Assembly (NCBI RefSeq): GCF_964340395.1
Contig: NC_135559.1
Location: forward strand, 13,738,759 to 13,802,758
Reading direction: 5' to 3'
Source: Glandiceps talaboti
Taxonomy: Eukaryota; Hemichordata; Enteropneusta; Spengelidae
DNA length: 64,000 nucleotides
In this document: positions 12,801-64,000 of the stretch, one piece after another
Layout: every line of letters begins with the position of its first letter
Position numbering within the stretch: position 1 is the stretch's first letter
Position numbers and translations under genes: made by a program
The notes under the pieces: model-generated
Told to the model about the DNA's origin: nothing
The model's input: only the letters and a program-made list of their open reading frames with translations
Database searches by the model: none

Positions 12801-14397
12801 ATCTGAAAGGTAGGTTTGAGATAATGAGATCAAGATAACTCTGTGGGCTGTGTCAATAAACATCTAGTTATGAAAACAATTATTACCTTGGGGCTATTAA
12901 TGGTATTGCTTCACAAGGTCAAGTCATGTGTATATATTATATTAAAATAGTTATTGAATTCTGACCTAATAATAATGATATTTATTTTTAACATTTGTCA
13001 CAAATACAAAAGATAGACAGATGACCTTAGGAATGAGTCATACCTCAGTACCAGAACATGATAGCTAATATTAATGTCATGACTCTCACTGTCGGGTATA
13101 AAACCTCCACCCAATAAATGATTAATGTTTATGTAGTAGGTGCTCAGTAAGACAAGGTATCGTTAGTGGAGTAATGGTATGTTACTATGTTCTCTCTCTC
13201 AGTATAAAAACTCCACCCAGTATGTGGTTAACTTATTGCGTTGTCGACTTAATGCATATTTATTGTATGTTTACTGAATAAGGTATAGTCCAATGAATTA
13301 AGTTATTAGTTAGAAGGTTAATTCAAGAGCACACCATTGTGTCACATGTGTGGTCTCTACAGACTAGTCCACAAAAGACTATCCTATGTGAAGACTTTAA
13401 TAATATAAGATTTTCTCAACCTGTGTGCCCTGAAGTGAAATCCTTATTCAGAATGCACTCAGAAATAGCTTTTTCGAAATCTTAATAAATCGAACAAGGC
13501 TGCTGGAATATGTGTGGGAGATTTCTGCTTGCTTACTTGTGCTAGAAATGGCCTTTGAAAAACCTTACTTTATAATGAATCTCTCAAGGTTGCTAGAAAA
13601 TATTCATAGGTTAAGGCCAAAAAAAAGAGTTGTTTCTGGTCAGCGTGTGCATCACTTAAATACCCTCATGTCGTTCTTTTTTTTTAGTTTGTCCAGCCCA
13701 TGCAGTCTGCAGATCCGAGGGGAAACACAAAAATAACCCTCCCTACTTCAGTGAAGACAACTGTAAAGTCAATCATGAACAAGCACACACACTTGCTCTA
13801 AAGTACTAAATAAAAAGAACAGTACCTGCCATAAATAGTAGATTGAGTGACAGGTTTGTTGAGAATAAAAAAAGAAAATCACATCGTCGCACCACTTTAG
13901 ACAAAATGTCCTGACCAGAAACAATTTTTTTTGGCCTTCTGTGGGAGATTTCGGCCTACTTACTGTACATACATGTATTATTACAGTCTATCAGTCTATT
14001 GTCATCCCCAAACCCACCCATTGTTCTCATTGTCTATGACCATAAATCTAATTTCTGATGAATGAAATCTGAGGAGAAATTCTCTTGTTGTAAATTTCCT
14101 GTACAATCAAGGTTGGCTGTAACAATTAACTAGAAACCCAGGAAGTCAGATCACACAATAGACATTAGCATATTTTACATAGCTACTTCCTTGTATGTTG
14201 TCGGGGAAAATCTACTTGTGCATACTCAACATGGTACTGTGCTCTTTATTTAAAGGTCAAAATGTTAAATTTGAAATACTTAATGATATGGTAGACTTAT
14301 CTGTCACCCTTGTTACTATACTATTGTCTGCATTGTATTGTTACAAAACGTTGTACACTACAGAATTGCTTTTGGATTTGATAGCTTAGCTGTTGTA

Positions 14398-14633
14398 ATA
14401 CCAAGTCATGCTTTCTCGCTAGCAGCGTCGCTCTTATGGAACAGTATACCACTTGAACTTCTTTGTCACTTGCTGTCGATAAATTCAAGAAGGATGTGAA
14501 GACACATCTGTGTGGAAGAGCTTCCTAACTTTTATAACTATCTGGCATTGTTCATCACCATGGAACATTGCATCGCATCGCATTGGATTTTGGCACTATA
14601 CAAATTATTCGATTGATTGATTAGCCTGGTATT
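14398..14633 (+). mobile_element. 5'-truncated LINE tail (CR1/L2-like)
   Basis: Broken frames read like FSLAAASLWNSxPLEL and FKKDVKTHLCGRAS, again an ORF2 C-terminus, with frameshifts. The 3' end is GCACTATACAAATTATTCGA followed by TTGATTGATT, typical of LINE 3' tails. Confidence 0.7.
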
Positions 14634-14790
14634 AAAGGGGAACACCACTCCAGGAAGTAAAGGCATTTTAGTGAACTTTGAGTCTTGAGAGTCATTTCAT
14701 AATTTCACATCGCAGAAACTTCTTGCAATTGCCGAGAAACACCAAATTGAGAGTGTTGTTTCACATTCATTGTTCTGTGATTGACTTAGC
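14634..14790. mobile_element. Foldback MITE (AAAGGGGAACACCACTCC family), partial
   Basis: Left end AAAGGGGAACACCACTCCAG followed by GAAGTAAAGGCATTTT; the right end is not seen. Better copies are at 44220-44552 and 61480-61745. Confidence 0.65.
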
Positions 14791-15274
14791 ACTGATCCAG
14801 GGTTACCTCATGGAAGTCAGCAGACATACAAAACATACGTGATATGGTACATGTAAAAAGTCTTTGGACAGGTTAGTACACAACTCATAACTGTACATAC
14901 ATGTACATCATCATACTACATGTATTCTTGTGGTGCTTGTTATCTCTTTGAAGGCTGGGTAACTTTAGAGTTTAAGATGGTGACAAATGATACTGGGTTT
15001 GAACCCTAAATTGACATTTAACATATTGGGATCTGAGAAGTCTCAGGGTAGTAAAAGCCAGTTGGGTCTACCATTAACTTGAGTTACCAAGTTAGGAATT
15101 AATAGACAGACAACTGGTATTCAAGAGCTACAAGGTACAACCACCTGTTAAGTTGTATACAGGTGTTTATTGTGTGTCTGCTAGGCCTCTTGTACTAAGA
15201 CCTTGGATCTGTACTCTGAAGGTTGCCAAACAAAAGCTGAAGATGACAGTACCCCAGGTATGCAGCTCCAGCAA

Positions 15275-15585
15275 TAGGCCATTCGAGACTGCAAACAGGA
15301 AATTGATAATACAGCACCCTCGCTCTAACTGGGGGTATCATCACCTCGCAGTCACAGTACCGTTTCTTAAAAGTTTTGTCCCATGGTATTCTGTAGAAGT
15401 GTAAATCAGGGGAGTTTTTCGAATTGTTCAGACATTGAGGAAAGCAGCAGTGCTCTATGATTAACTGAGTAACCTATACCATGTATACCCCCACAGACAG
15501 GAAGTAGAGTACACCACAGACAGGAAGTAGAGCGCCACCATGGCAAATTTTGGAAAGGCCTATTCCTCGACAGTGCCTATGGCTC
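15275..15585. repeat. Dispersed 300-bp repeat, copy 1
   Basis: Shares long stretches, for example TTGTTCAGACATTGAGGAAA and GCAGCAGTGCTCTATGATTA, with 62850-63125. GACAGGAAGTAGAG is doubled here. Confidence 0.8.
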
Positions 15586-16313
15586 TATTATGTGACCTTT
15601 GGTCACTTTAATCCTTTTCAGGCCAAGTTCTTGTAAAACATACCAAGTAATGGCTGTGGCAGGTGTAGGGTTAAAAGTTATCAGAACTGCTTGAGTTTAG
15701 CAGCTACATGTACACTCGGCTGGAACAACATACTAATGGATGCATAAATGTAAATAAAATATACATGTACATTTAAATATGCAAATTTATGCGATGATGT
15801 CACTAGTCTATATTTACATGTATTTAGGTTAGTAAATAGATACAAAATGATTGTAATGGAGAAATTTGATATCAAACAGCCTGTGTATACTTACACCCAA
15901 ATTTCTTTCATTATTGAAATGTGGAGGAATGGATTGATTACAGTATCTATCCGATAAGTAAATCCATTGCACAATTGTTTTGGATAGTGAAACAATGCAA
16001 CGTGTACATGTACAAACATGCCTAGTGTATTTTTCAAGTATGATTGCTGATGGTCAGTTTAAATTTCAATAGTCTAGGTCCTATACAGTATTGTTATGTT
16101 ACTTACCATTTACACCTCCACTCATGAAAGTATGAAACCATATTCGTATCCAGACTAAAATTTCAACAGGGAAATAAAAGTGATTAAGATAGTACATTTC
16201 TATGTAAATGAAAAGAAATGTAAGGTAGATTATCAAAGTTGACTTTCAAATTATATTCCAAAAATTACAGATTAGAATTAGAGGGGCATCTTCAAAAAAA
16301 TAAACTGCAAAGT

Positions 16314-16520
16314 CGTGGCTCAAAATGAACAGTAATCCCATGTCCACAGACTACCAATTTTTGTCATGCTTCTACCATAATTTGCAGCTTGTAGCCTGCT
16401 CAGGCTACTACCAATTATGCGATGATTTAAAGGATGGAAGATTTATGGGCATGAAAGTAATTTAATAACACACATATTTCCACTAGGACTACCAAAGAAA
16501 AACGTTAATTTTGAGCCCTG
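16314..16520. mobile_element. CAGGGCTC-end MITE, diverged copy
   Basis: Ends GTGGCTCAAAATGAAC and GTTAATTTTGAGCCCTG. Internal parts match 51336-51625 in inverse orientation. Confidence 0.65.
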
Positions 16521-16524
16521 ATTA

Positions 16525-19090
16525 AGTAATCTTTGCCAGATTACCCACAATACTTAAAAGATTTTGAAATAATTCCGAATTGCCAAGAGATAACTATTGT
16601 TTGTACTATGTGTAGTACCTGCCCATAGTTGCCATGGCAACAATTTCATAAAACTAGACTGCAATTTAATATGAGTTAGATGAAAAGTTGATGTGCAGAT
16701 CTATATTTCCTGACAGTAATGAGTTGCTATGTGGACCATCTCATCATGAATGACCTAATTTCATTGTATCATTTATGGATAACTAAGGTCCACTAATGAA
16801 ATAAGTGTCTATTACTTTCTTGTGGTACACTCTGCAATAGCAACATTTGTATATAAATATATCAAATCATTTGGGTATTGGAATTGTACATTTGAGTTTT
16901 GATTTGTCATTATTAAATTTGTGAAATGCTAAACTTTTCTGTTACTTTGTTCAAGAAAACTCGCACTCAATCTCCATTCAAATCAAGTAAAAAAATGAGG
17001 GGTTGTCGTACAATTTTTTAAAATAGGGTTCAAAATGATATCAATATTAAGCCATTCTAGAATCCAATATGGCCGTAGAATCCAATATGGCCGACAATGA
17101 CTGTGTTAACTCTGGGAAAATAAAAGATTGTCGATTTCCCTGAAAACAAGATGGTGAAACCCCAAAATGTCTTTTATTATTTCAAAAGGACCAGGAACAA
17201 TCTTTCATATGGCAAGGTTTGAAAGATTTGAACAACTTTGATTTTAGGAAGACGTCTCCAAAGGTGCATTCCTTTCCTTCTTTAGCAGTATTTATAGTTT
17301 CATCAATTTGTTAATTTTTGGGGAAAATTGTATAGTTGTAGACAGTACTAAAATGGTACAAGTTTAGCGATCACAAATTCATTTTTCGTATTCTGTCAAA
17401 AAACATGTGTGTCAGACTATAGTGAATTTGATGAGTCATTCTTATGTTCTTCTGCTATACTTTAAATAATAATTACTTTAAATCTGTCATGTAAAATATG
17501 AAATTTCCTTTGCATTGACAGGAACTACATAACCACATAGATTACATTTACTAAAATAAGAAATCCATGAAAAGCAGAGGTTACAATATACTAATAAATA
17601 CATGTAGGAGTGATTACATGTGATTAATGAGTGGAATTGATCTTGGCATGAAACTAAACTTAAACCTAGTACTACATGTATAACGGTTCTTTTCGCGACC
17701 AAAACTTAAAACTGTTTGTACGTGTGCATATGGTACTGTGAGGTGACGGCCACTTTGACGCCTTTAAAGGTGTACATATACAAATGTCTACATGTATACG
17801 TTTTACTGTATACCAGTACTAAAAGAAACCAAACAAGACCTCATCATCTCCACAGTATGACAGAGATTTAGAGACCGTTACAATGCAGATCTCTGAATAA
17901 CCGTCAGGTTATACAGGGCAATGATAGCTCAGTAACTGCACATATGCTAGTCTTGATGCCAACGTGAGTGGAGCCTGGAGGTTTGATATCGTAATGATAC
18001 CATATAAGAACTAGACTGCACATTTGCTAACAGGAAAGCTCCATTTGTCTCCTGTTTATGACGCATCCCAGTGTACATCCAAAAATATTGCATCTCCAGT
18101 GTCAAATATGGCGTCAAATATGCACAAATAATGCATTAATGCAACCTCAATGTACTAATTGATGTTTATACTTTAGGGAGCAGTATATTAAGCAGGTAAT
18201 ATATTGCACCTGTTGTCCAAAGTATACATGTATGTATTAATATGTAAACATTATTGTCCATGCTTGTGAAATTACTCTTTGAAATAACTCTGTATAGCAT
18301 AGAAAGTCAATATGAATAGGGGTATTAAATGTAAGAATATGACAAAACCAGCAATATATGAGCCAAGATGATGACATTGATATGAAAACCTGTTATCGAA
18401 ACTTTGGCCTTTAACTGAATTTCTGTAATCTTAAAATCATTTTAGATTGTACACAAATCAAGCTGCCATTATTGAAAATAACATTGCAGTAACTTAGAGA
18501 ATATATTAGACAATATCATTTACACTAGACATTATTTATGTATATGATTTAGTGGGTGTGTACATGTATATGTGTTGACTTGGTGCAGTGGTGGACGTCA
18601 TATTTATATAATATAACAAATGATTCTATTGTCATTTACACTTAGGGTCAATCAGCACAATGTCACACAAGCTCAATAAACGAACTTCATTCGTTTAGGT
18701 CAAACCGCCTCCTTTAAATTTACGATCACAAGACGTGCGACATTGATTTGTTTATATATGCTGTAAACTATGGTAAAAATTGTAACTGTCATGCCACTTT
18801 GATGATACACTGTCAAACAATGGTAACTGGGAATCCAGCACTGTATATCACATTTTGATCAATGTTATCAACATCTCATTAGTAACTACAGAACCTGTTA
18901 TCATTGAAGGCATGAATGTTTTTGAAATTTGGTTAGAAGTGTGAAAATCAAGTTCAGCAATCGCATTGACGCCAGACCTCCTCTGTGTGACACTGTGCAG
19001 TCATCCCTTAGATCAGAAAGATATATGTAATGTCAAGCTTTGCACAGCCTCGGTATGTTCTAATGTTCCACTGGTACCCTTGTTCCTCCT
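16525..19090. other. No gene seen
   Basis: AT-rich with frequent ACATGTAC palindromes. Contains one copy of a small dispersed motif AATAAACGAACTTCATTCGT (18675), also found near 40110 (inverse) and 51780. Confidence 0.5.
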
Positions 19091-19095
19091 TATGG

Positions 19096-19380
19096 TGACA
19101 TACTGGCTTGACAGTATAGCCCAGAGACTTGGCTATCTGACTTGACATACTGGTTTGACAGTATAGCCCAGAGACTTGGCTATCTGACTTGATGTACTGG
19201 CTTGATAGCCCACAGACCTGGCTATCTGACTTGATATAATAGCCCAGAGACTTGGGTATCTGACTTGACATACTGCGTGACAGTATAGCCCACAGACTTG
19301 GCTATCTGACTTGACATACTGGCATGACAGTACATTTTGTATAATGACATTTTCAAGGTAGATAGCCAAGTCTATGGGCT
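19096..19380. repeat. 47-bp tandem-foldback family, copy B
   Basis: Five or so diverged units, some shortened, then a tail with ATAATGACATTTTCAAGG and the inverted half unit GATAGCCAAGTCTATGGGCT. Confidence 0.9.
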
Positions 19381-21399
19381 ACCTGTTTGGTTCCAGGGTT
19401 CCTCAACCTTTGCCAAACACTATACACACATGTAGCAAACCAATGCTATAGTCAGATAAACAGAATGTATGTATTTGTCCTATTCATAAGTTATTATAGC
19501 GAGGCCTAATTGTGTATTAGCGAATATACAATACTAGTCAATGGCAGCCTTTTAATAGTAAATTGATTTCAGGCGATCTGTCAATTTAGATTCATTGGTC
19601 CATTTGTTATCTTTTGAAATACATAGTTATTTGCTCAGTTCTAACAGGCATTTATAGTGAAAGAAATATATACATTACATGTATTAGGGCTGATGGCCTG
19701 TATATCACATGAATAGCGCTGATATTAGTGATAATGAAATAATAGTAAAATATATAGCTATAGGGAAATATGCATCATAAATGAAAATGGTTTCTTTTAT
19801 AACGAGACGATCTTTGCAGGATCATTCTCTACATTATTATTTGCATAGGAGAAGTTTTGAGGACAGATTTACTAGATTTATCTAAAATTGAATTAATATT
19901 AAACGGATAAAACATATAGCTATATTATATTTATGAACCTGTATTGAGCAGAAGTGAACTGACAAAATGAGTCATTGCTTTCATTTGTAAAGAATAAGCA
20001 AATAGCCTTGAGGGTTTTTGTCTATCAGATGTGAGTTTGTTGTTTGTCAGAACAGAAATTTGGCTATCTCAGTATCTGGCTTGATAATGTCGTTTGCCAG
20101 AACAGCCTCTGTGGAGCCAGCATAAGGAGCTACATGTACAATGTAGATAGCCAAGTCAAAATCTAATCAAAACTAATTTGGCTACATAAAATTACATCCA
20201 AGTCAGTGTTTCATTACAGCAGGCTAAAATGTGATAACAACAACCAGCCTAATCAAGAGAAATTAGTTTGGTATAAATCCATGAAAAACAAATTGTGTTC
20301 TACAGTTTACATGTCTATAATATGGTTGCTGTTTAGTTTATTTCACTATCGCAGCAAGTTCAGGGAAAACCACATAAAATATACACTACATGTGTAGCTT
20401 CCCTTGACATAGAGATTGTAACACTGATAGTTACTACGTTTTGTTGGGTCAGAACTCCTGTACTGCATACCTCAGAGAGGTTTCAAGTGTACCAAATGAC
20501 CTTTGACATGGACTTCATTCATCAAAGCAACTCCCACTAGAAACTCTTGTAATCAAAATCAGTGTCTTTTGAGAACATTGTAGTATAATCAGTTTGCATT
20601 GTAGTCTAGAAAGTCAATGTATCATACAAATGTATGTGTGGTGGTCTTTTCTTCTAGTCTCTCACTCCATGTATAGTCAAATGGACAAATTCTATCGACA
20701 ATCTAGCCAAATCTCCTGCTGGGGAAAGGGTGAACAGTACGTGTGTCAGTAGTAATCTATCACACACTGACAGGTGGTTGGTAAGAACAGAACGTCTGCT
20801 AGGGAAAGCCATTTGACTATACATCATTACATGGAGGGAGAATTAAAAAACGAGCCCACATGTATTGTTTCTAGACTACATGTATGTGTAACATTGCTAC
20901 AAAAGCTACATGTATGATATGTTCTGTACTGTGTACATATTTTCAGTACTCAGTGCTTAAAGTTGATAAGATTTGGGAACCAAACCCAAAAAAACTAGAG
21001 GGGGAGTCTGGTAAACCATGTACAGATTTCCATACTTCATACCATGATATCTTTCCTTGAGTGGCGTCCCCTTTAAAACAACTTTTATAACATGCAAGTC
21101 ACTAAAGCTAGACCAGACCTATCATGTAACTGTTTGTAAAGTCACTGTAGACCAAGCCACCTTTGCCATGTGACAGTTTACAAGGCCACCCAGGTCATAC
21201 TTGATATAAAAATTAGAATTGTAAAGTCCAGTCATCCTATTCTGACAGGTTTCTGATAAGAGGTGAATTTCTTACTGACAGTTGATTTCCGTAATATATG
21301 GTGGTATACATAAATGTAGATGTACATTCAGTCAATGAAATAGACTCTCTACAGTCTCAGGAACGTCACTAACAGAAAGGGCTGTTTTGCATATTGTAA

Positions 21400-21765
21400 A
21401 TATTATTTCCCAATATTTTTCTTCGTTCAGCCAAGGAAAATATGAGTGACCTAAGGGGCCTTTGTCACTACAAGTCTCCTGATGAGTAGTGACAACCTTT
21501 AGGTCATGAGTATTTTCAGCTGAATGAAAAAAAATATTGAATATTGGAGATTAACATAATTATACCATCTCAAATAATATCAAAGAAAAATCAAGGAAAG
21601 TAAATGTAATGGTAATTTTGAACGGTTTGACTCGTAATGCAAACAGAGCAGAACCAGTGATGTAGACATGTGTTGTCGTGACATAGACACATGTTGTCGT
21701 GACATAAAACAACCACAGTATATATTCCATATTTTTTGTTCAACTTGGCTCATGCATGGTATAGA
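21400..21765. repeat. Foldback element, copy 2, just upstream of exon 1
   Basis: Inverse copy of 170-485, with the palindromic part at 21405-21541. The section with TGTTGTCGTGACATAGACAC recurs a third time at about 33000-33125. It ends about 30 bp before the exon 1 acceptor. Confidence 0.75.
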
Positions 21766-21793
21766 TAATTATGCTTATTCCATTTCCTTACAG

Positions 21794-21874
21794 AAGTACA
21801 TGTATATGTAACATCTAGCACAAGACAATACATACTGAGTCTGAGAGGATTACATCCGTGAAGACCATACCAAG

Positions 21875-21892
<18 letters not shown>
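21794..21892 (+). CDS. MYO7A: Exon 1 (coding part 21875-21892): 5' UTR and start codon
   Basis: Six codons, MVILTK, end at a GT donor at 21893 in phase 0. They join exon 2 to give MVILTKGDYVW, close to the known myosin VII N-terminus MVILQQGDYVW. The ATG at 21875 has A at -3 and G at +4. An in-frame TGA at 21842-21844 lies upstream in the same putative exon, which fixes this start. A pyrimidine tract and AG at 21792-21793 suggest the UTR exon begins at 21794, so a further upstream noncoding exon is likely. Confidence 0.85.
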
Positions 21893-62390
<40,498 letters not shown>

Positions 62391-62429
62391 GTAAGATCAG
62401 TGTCAGGTTCTAAAGTTTTTTAAAAATCT

Positions 62430-62477
62430 GTAAAAAAAAAAAAAAAAAAAAAAAAAAGAAGAAGAGAAAAAAAAAGA
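62430..62477. repeat. A-rich run
   Basis: About 26 adenines, then AAGAAGAGAAAAAAAAAG, soon after exon 29; possibly a retroposon tail, but no body is recognised. Confidence 0.7.
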
Positions 62478-62583
62478 GTTGCTTTACCCTGGTGGTAGAA
62501 CCTAGCACATAATCACAATATTTCTAATAAGACTTTTTAGATGAATAACACCCTATTGTGAGATATGTTGGCACTATTATTTT

Positions 62584-62607
62584 ATCAAGTTTCAAGTAGC
62601 AGGTAAG
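62584..62607 (+). repeat. Copy of exon 29 end with its donor
   Basis: CAAGTTTCAAGTAGCAGGTA and AGAT repeat the exon 29 end and donor at about 62373-62396, about 211 bp downstream in the intron. Confidence 0.85.
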
Positions 62608-62849
62608 ATAGATATTGCAGTGTAAACTTTCCAGTTGTACTACATTTGTTAAGGAAGTACATCACATTATTCAATATAACTTTTGCAGAGATTTCCCTAT
62701 CTTATACCATAATTTTGTTGAGAAACCCTGCTAAAATACGTAGGGAACGTAGATAGATTTTATATTCTAGACAGTCTGTCCTTAACAAAATAATGTACTT
62801 GTACATGTAGTAGAGTGAAAACAAATCAATCAATACTACTGAATAGGCA

Positions 62850-63125
62850 ATTGCAGACTGCAAACAGGAAATTGAGAATACAGCGCCCTCACTCAAATTA
62901 AGGGTATCATCACCTCATAGTACCATTTCTTAAGAGCTTTGTCCCTTGGTATTCTGTAGAAATGTAAATCAGGGATGTTTTTCAAATTGTTCAGACATTG
63001 AGGAAAGCAGCAGTGCTCTATGATTAATCATGCAAGTAACCTATACCATGTATACCCCCAAGGTACACACAGACAGGAAGTAGAGCGCCACCATGGCAAA
63101 TTTTGGAAAGGCCTATTCTAAAATG
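62850..63125. repeat. Dispersed 300-bp repeat, copy 2
   Basis: Same orientation as 15275-15585, with about 90 percent visual identity and small indels. Lies in the intron after exon 29. Confidence 0.8.
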
Positions 63126-63480
63126 ATTTGTGTACGTGTATGATAGCTAGTTGTTTATCTGACCTTACAGTGATAAAGTCACCAGCTGTTACATATGTTG
63201 TAGGATTAGTATGGACCTAGGTATTGTTACCAGTTATCCATAGTAACAGTCTGTGAAAGCATGCACTGTTTGAATCAGCAGTTTTACTAGATTAGTCACA
63301 GAATTTAAATGAGATATAGTCAATATATATATGAATGTGAAAGACCAGTGGGTATAGCTTTGTTTATAAGCAGGCTACAGACGGGTTTATAGACATATGT
63401 GTAACACATTTTCTGAAAACTTCAACAGTTTGAAGAGTGGATGTAGGTAATGTAGTGTATACATATATACAATGAGTAAC

Positions 63481-63770
63481 ACTGAAGTAAAGCACTTTCT
63501 CTATGTACTACACTCATTTATAGCATTCATATCAAGTGTAAAAGTATACTGTTTCAATTGGTTTATTTACAAGCCTAGCATGTGGCCTTTTTAATGTTGT
63601 CAATTAGCAAATGAAAAAGTATACTTTTACACTTGATATGGATGCTATAAATGATTGTGGTGCATACAGAAAACACTTTACTTTGGTGTTATGGGTTGTA
63701 CTTGATATGGATGCTATAAATGATTGTGGTACATACAGAAAACACTTTACTTTGGTGTTATGGGTTGTAT
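63481..63770. mobile_element. Foldback MITE (AGTATAC arms), copy 2, right end doubled
   Basis: Same arms as 27300-27477. The right end (CTTGATATGGATGCTATAAA and on through TTATGGGTTGT) occurs twice in tandem, about 71 bp apart. A 70-bp sequence with TTTGTTTATAAGCAGGCTAC flanks the whole at about 63335-63410 and 63770-63842. Confidence 0.8.
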
Positions 63771-64000
63771 AAATGTGAAAGGACAGTCGGTATACCTTTG
63801 TTTATAAGCAGGCTACAGACAGGTATATAGACATACGTGTTAGTTTTAGCATCTCTGTTCTCTGAATCAGCAATTTAAATACATATAGCGTGATGAGTGA
63901 CAGGAGGTCTAGATGAACTAGTGTTTACATGCATATAATGTGAAAGGAAATTGGGTGAATGACGGAGGATTTAGATGACGTGGAATGAATACATATACAT

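Larger units (their letters stand above)
62391..64000 (+). other. Intron 29, continuing beyond the window
   Basis: Starts at donor GTAAGA. Holds a donor copy, an A-run, a dispersed repeat and a foldback element; no further exon is visible. Confidence 0.75.

Overview
The window is animal nuclear DNA. It is AT-rich, intron-rich and full of short repeats, and it holds most of one large plus-strand gene, an unconventional myosin VII (MYO7A type). I traced 29 coding exons by reading frame, GT-AG junctions and phase. They run from the start codon at 21875 to 62390, where the gene leaves the window before its SH3, second MyTH4 and second FERM domains. The 1522 complete codons include an intact motor, five IQ motifs, a charged single-helix region, MyTH4 and most of the first FERM domain. 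Protein similarity, intron sizes and repeat types suggest a marine invertebrate deuterostome. Amphioxus is my first guess, because minisatellites spanning exon-intron borders have been reported there (from memory), but a hemichordate is also possible.

Layout: 1-21.8 kb has no gene I can recognise. It holds dispersed foldback elements, minisatellites and one CpG-richer island (about 7.8-9.3 kb) that is the best promoter candidate. From 21.79 kb come the 5' UTR exon end and the start codon, then a 12.9-kb first intron with a hAT-type MITE split by a LINE tail, a 76-bp tandem array, a tRNA-derived SINE, a decayed tandem array and long hairpins. From 34.77 to 47.27 kb lie the motor exons. From 47.27 to 51.13 kb is an intron carrying a young L1/Tx1-like LINE. 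From 51.13 to 54.18 kb are the neck and helix exons, and from 54.54 to 62.39 kb the MyTH4-FERM exons.

The most unusual signal is repeated copying of exon ends, together with their splice sites, into the adjoining introns of this one gene. Exon 12's donor is followed by a 12-copy array of about 31 bp. Exon 28's last 85 or so bases plus donor are repeated with a 95-bp period, giving 14 intact donors in a row. Single or few-copy versions occur at exons 5, 11 and 29, and the exon 11 copy would add 19 residues in frame. The LINE in intron 14 has a clear twin-priming structure: an inverted 3' end next to a sense 5' part, between 17-bp direct repeats.

The protein, if spliced as inferred, is an actin-based motor. 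In animals myosin VII works in stereocilia, microvilli and other actin protrusions through its MyTH4-FERM cargo-binding tail.
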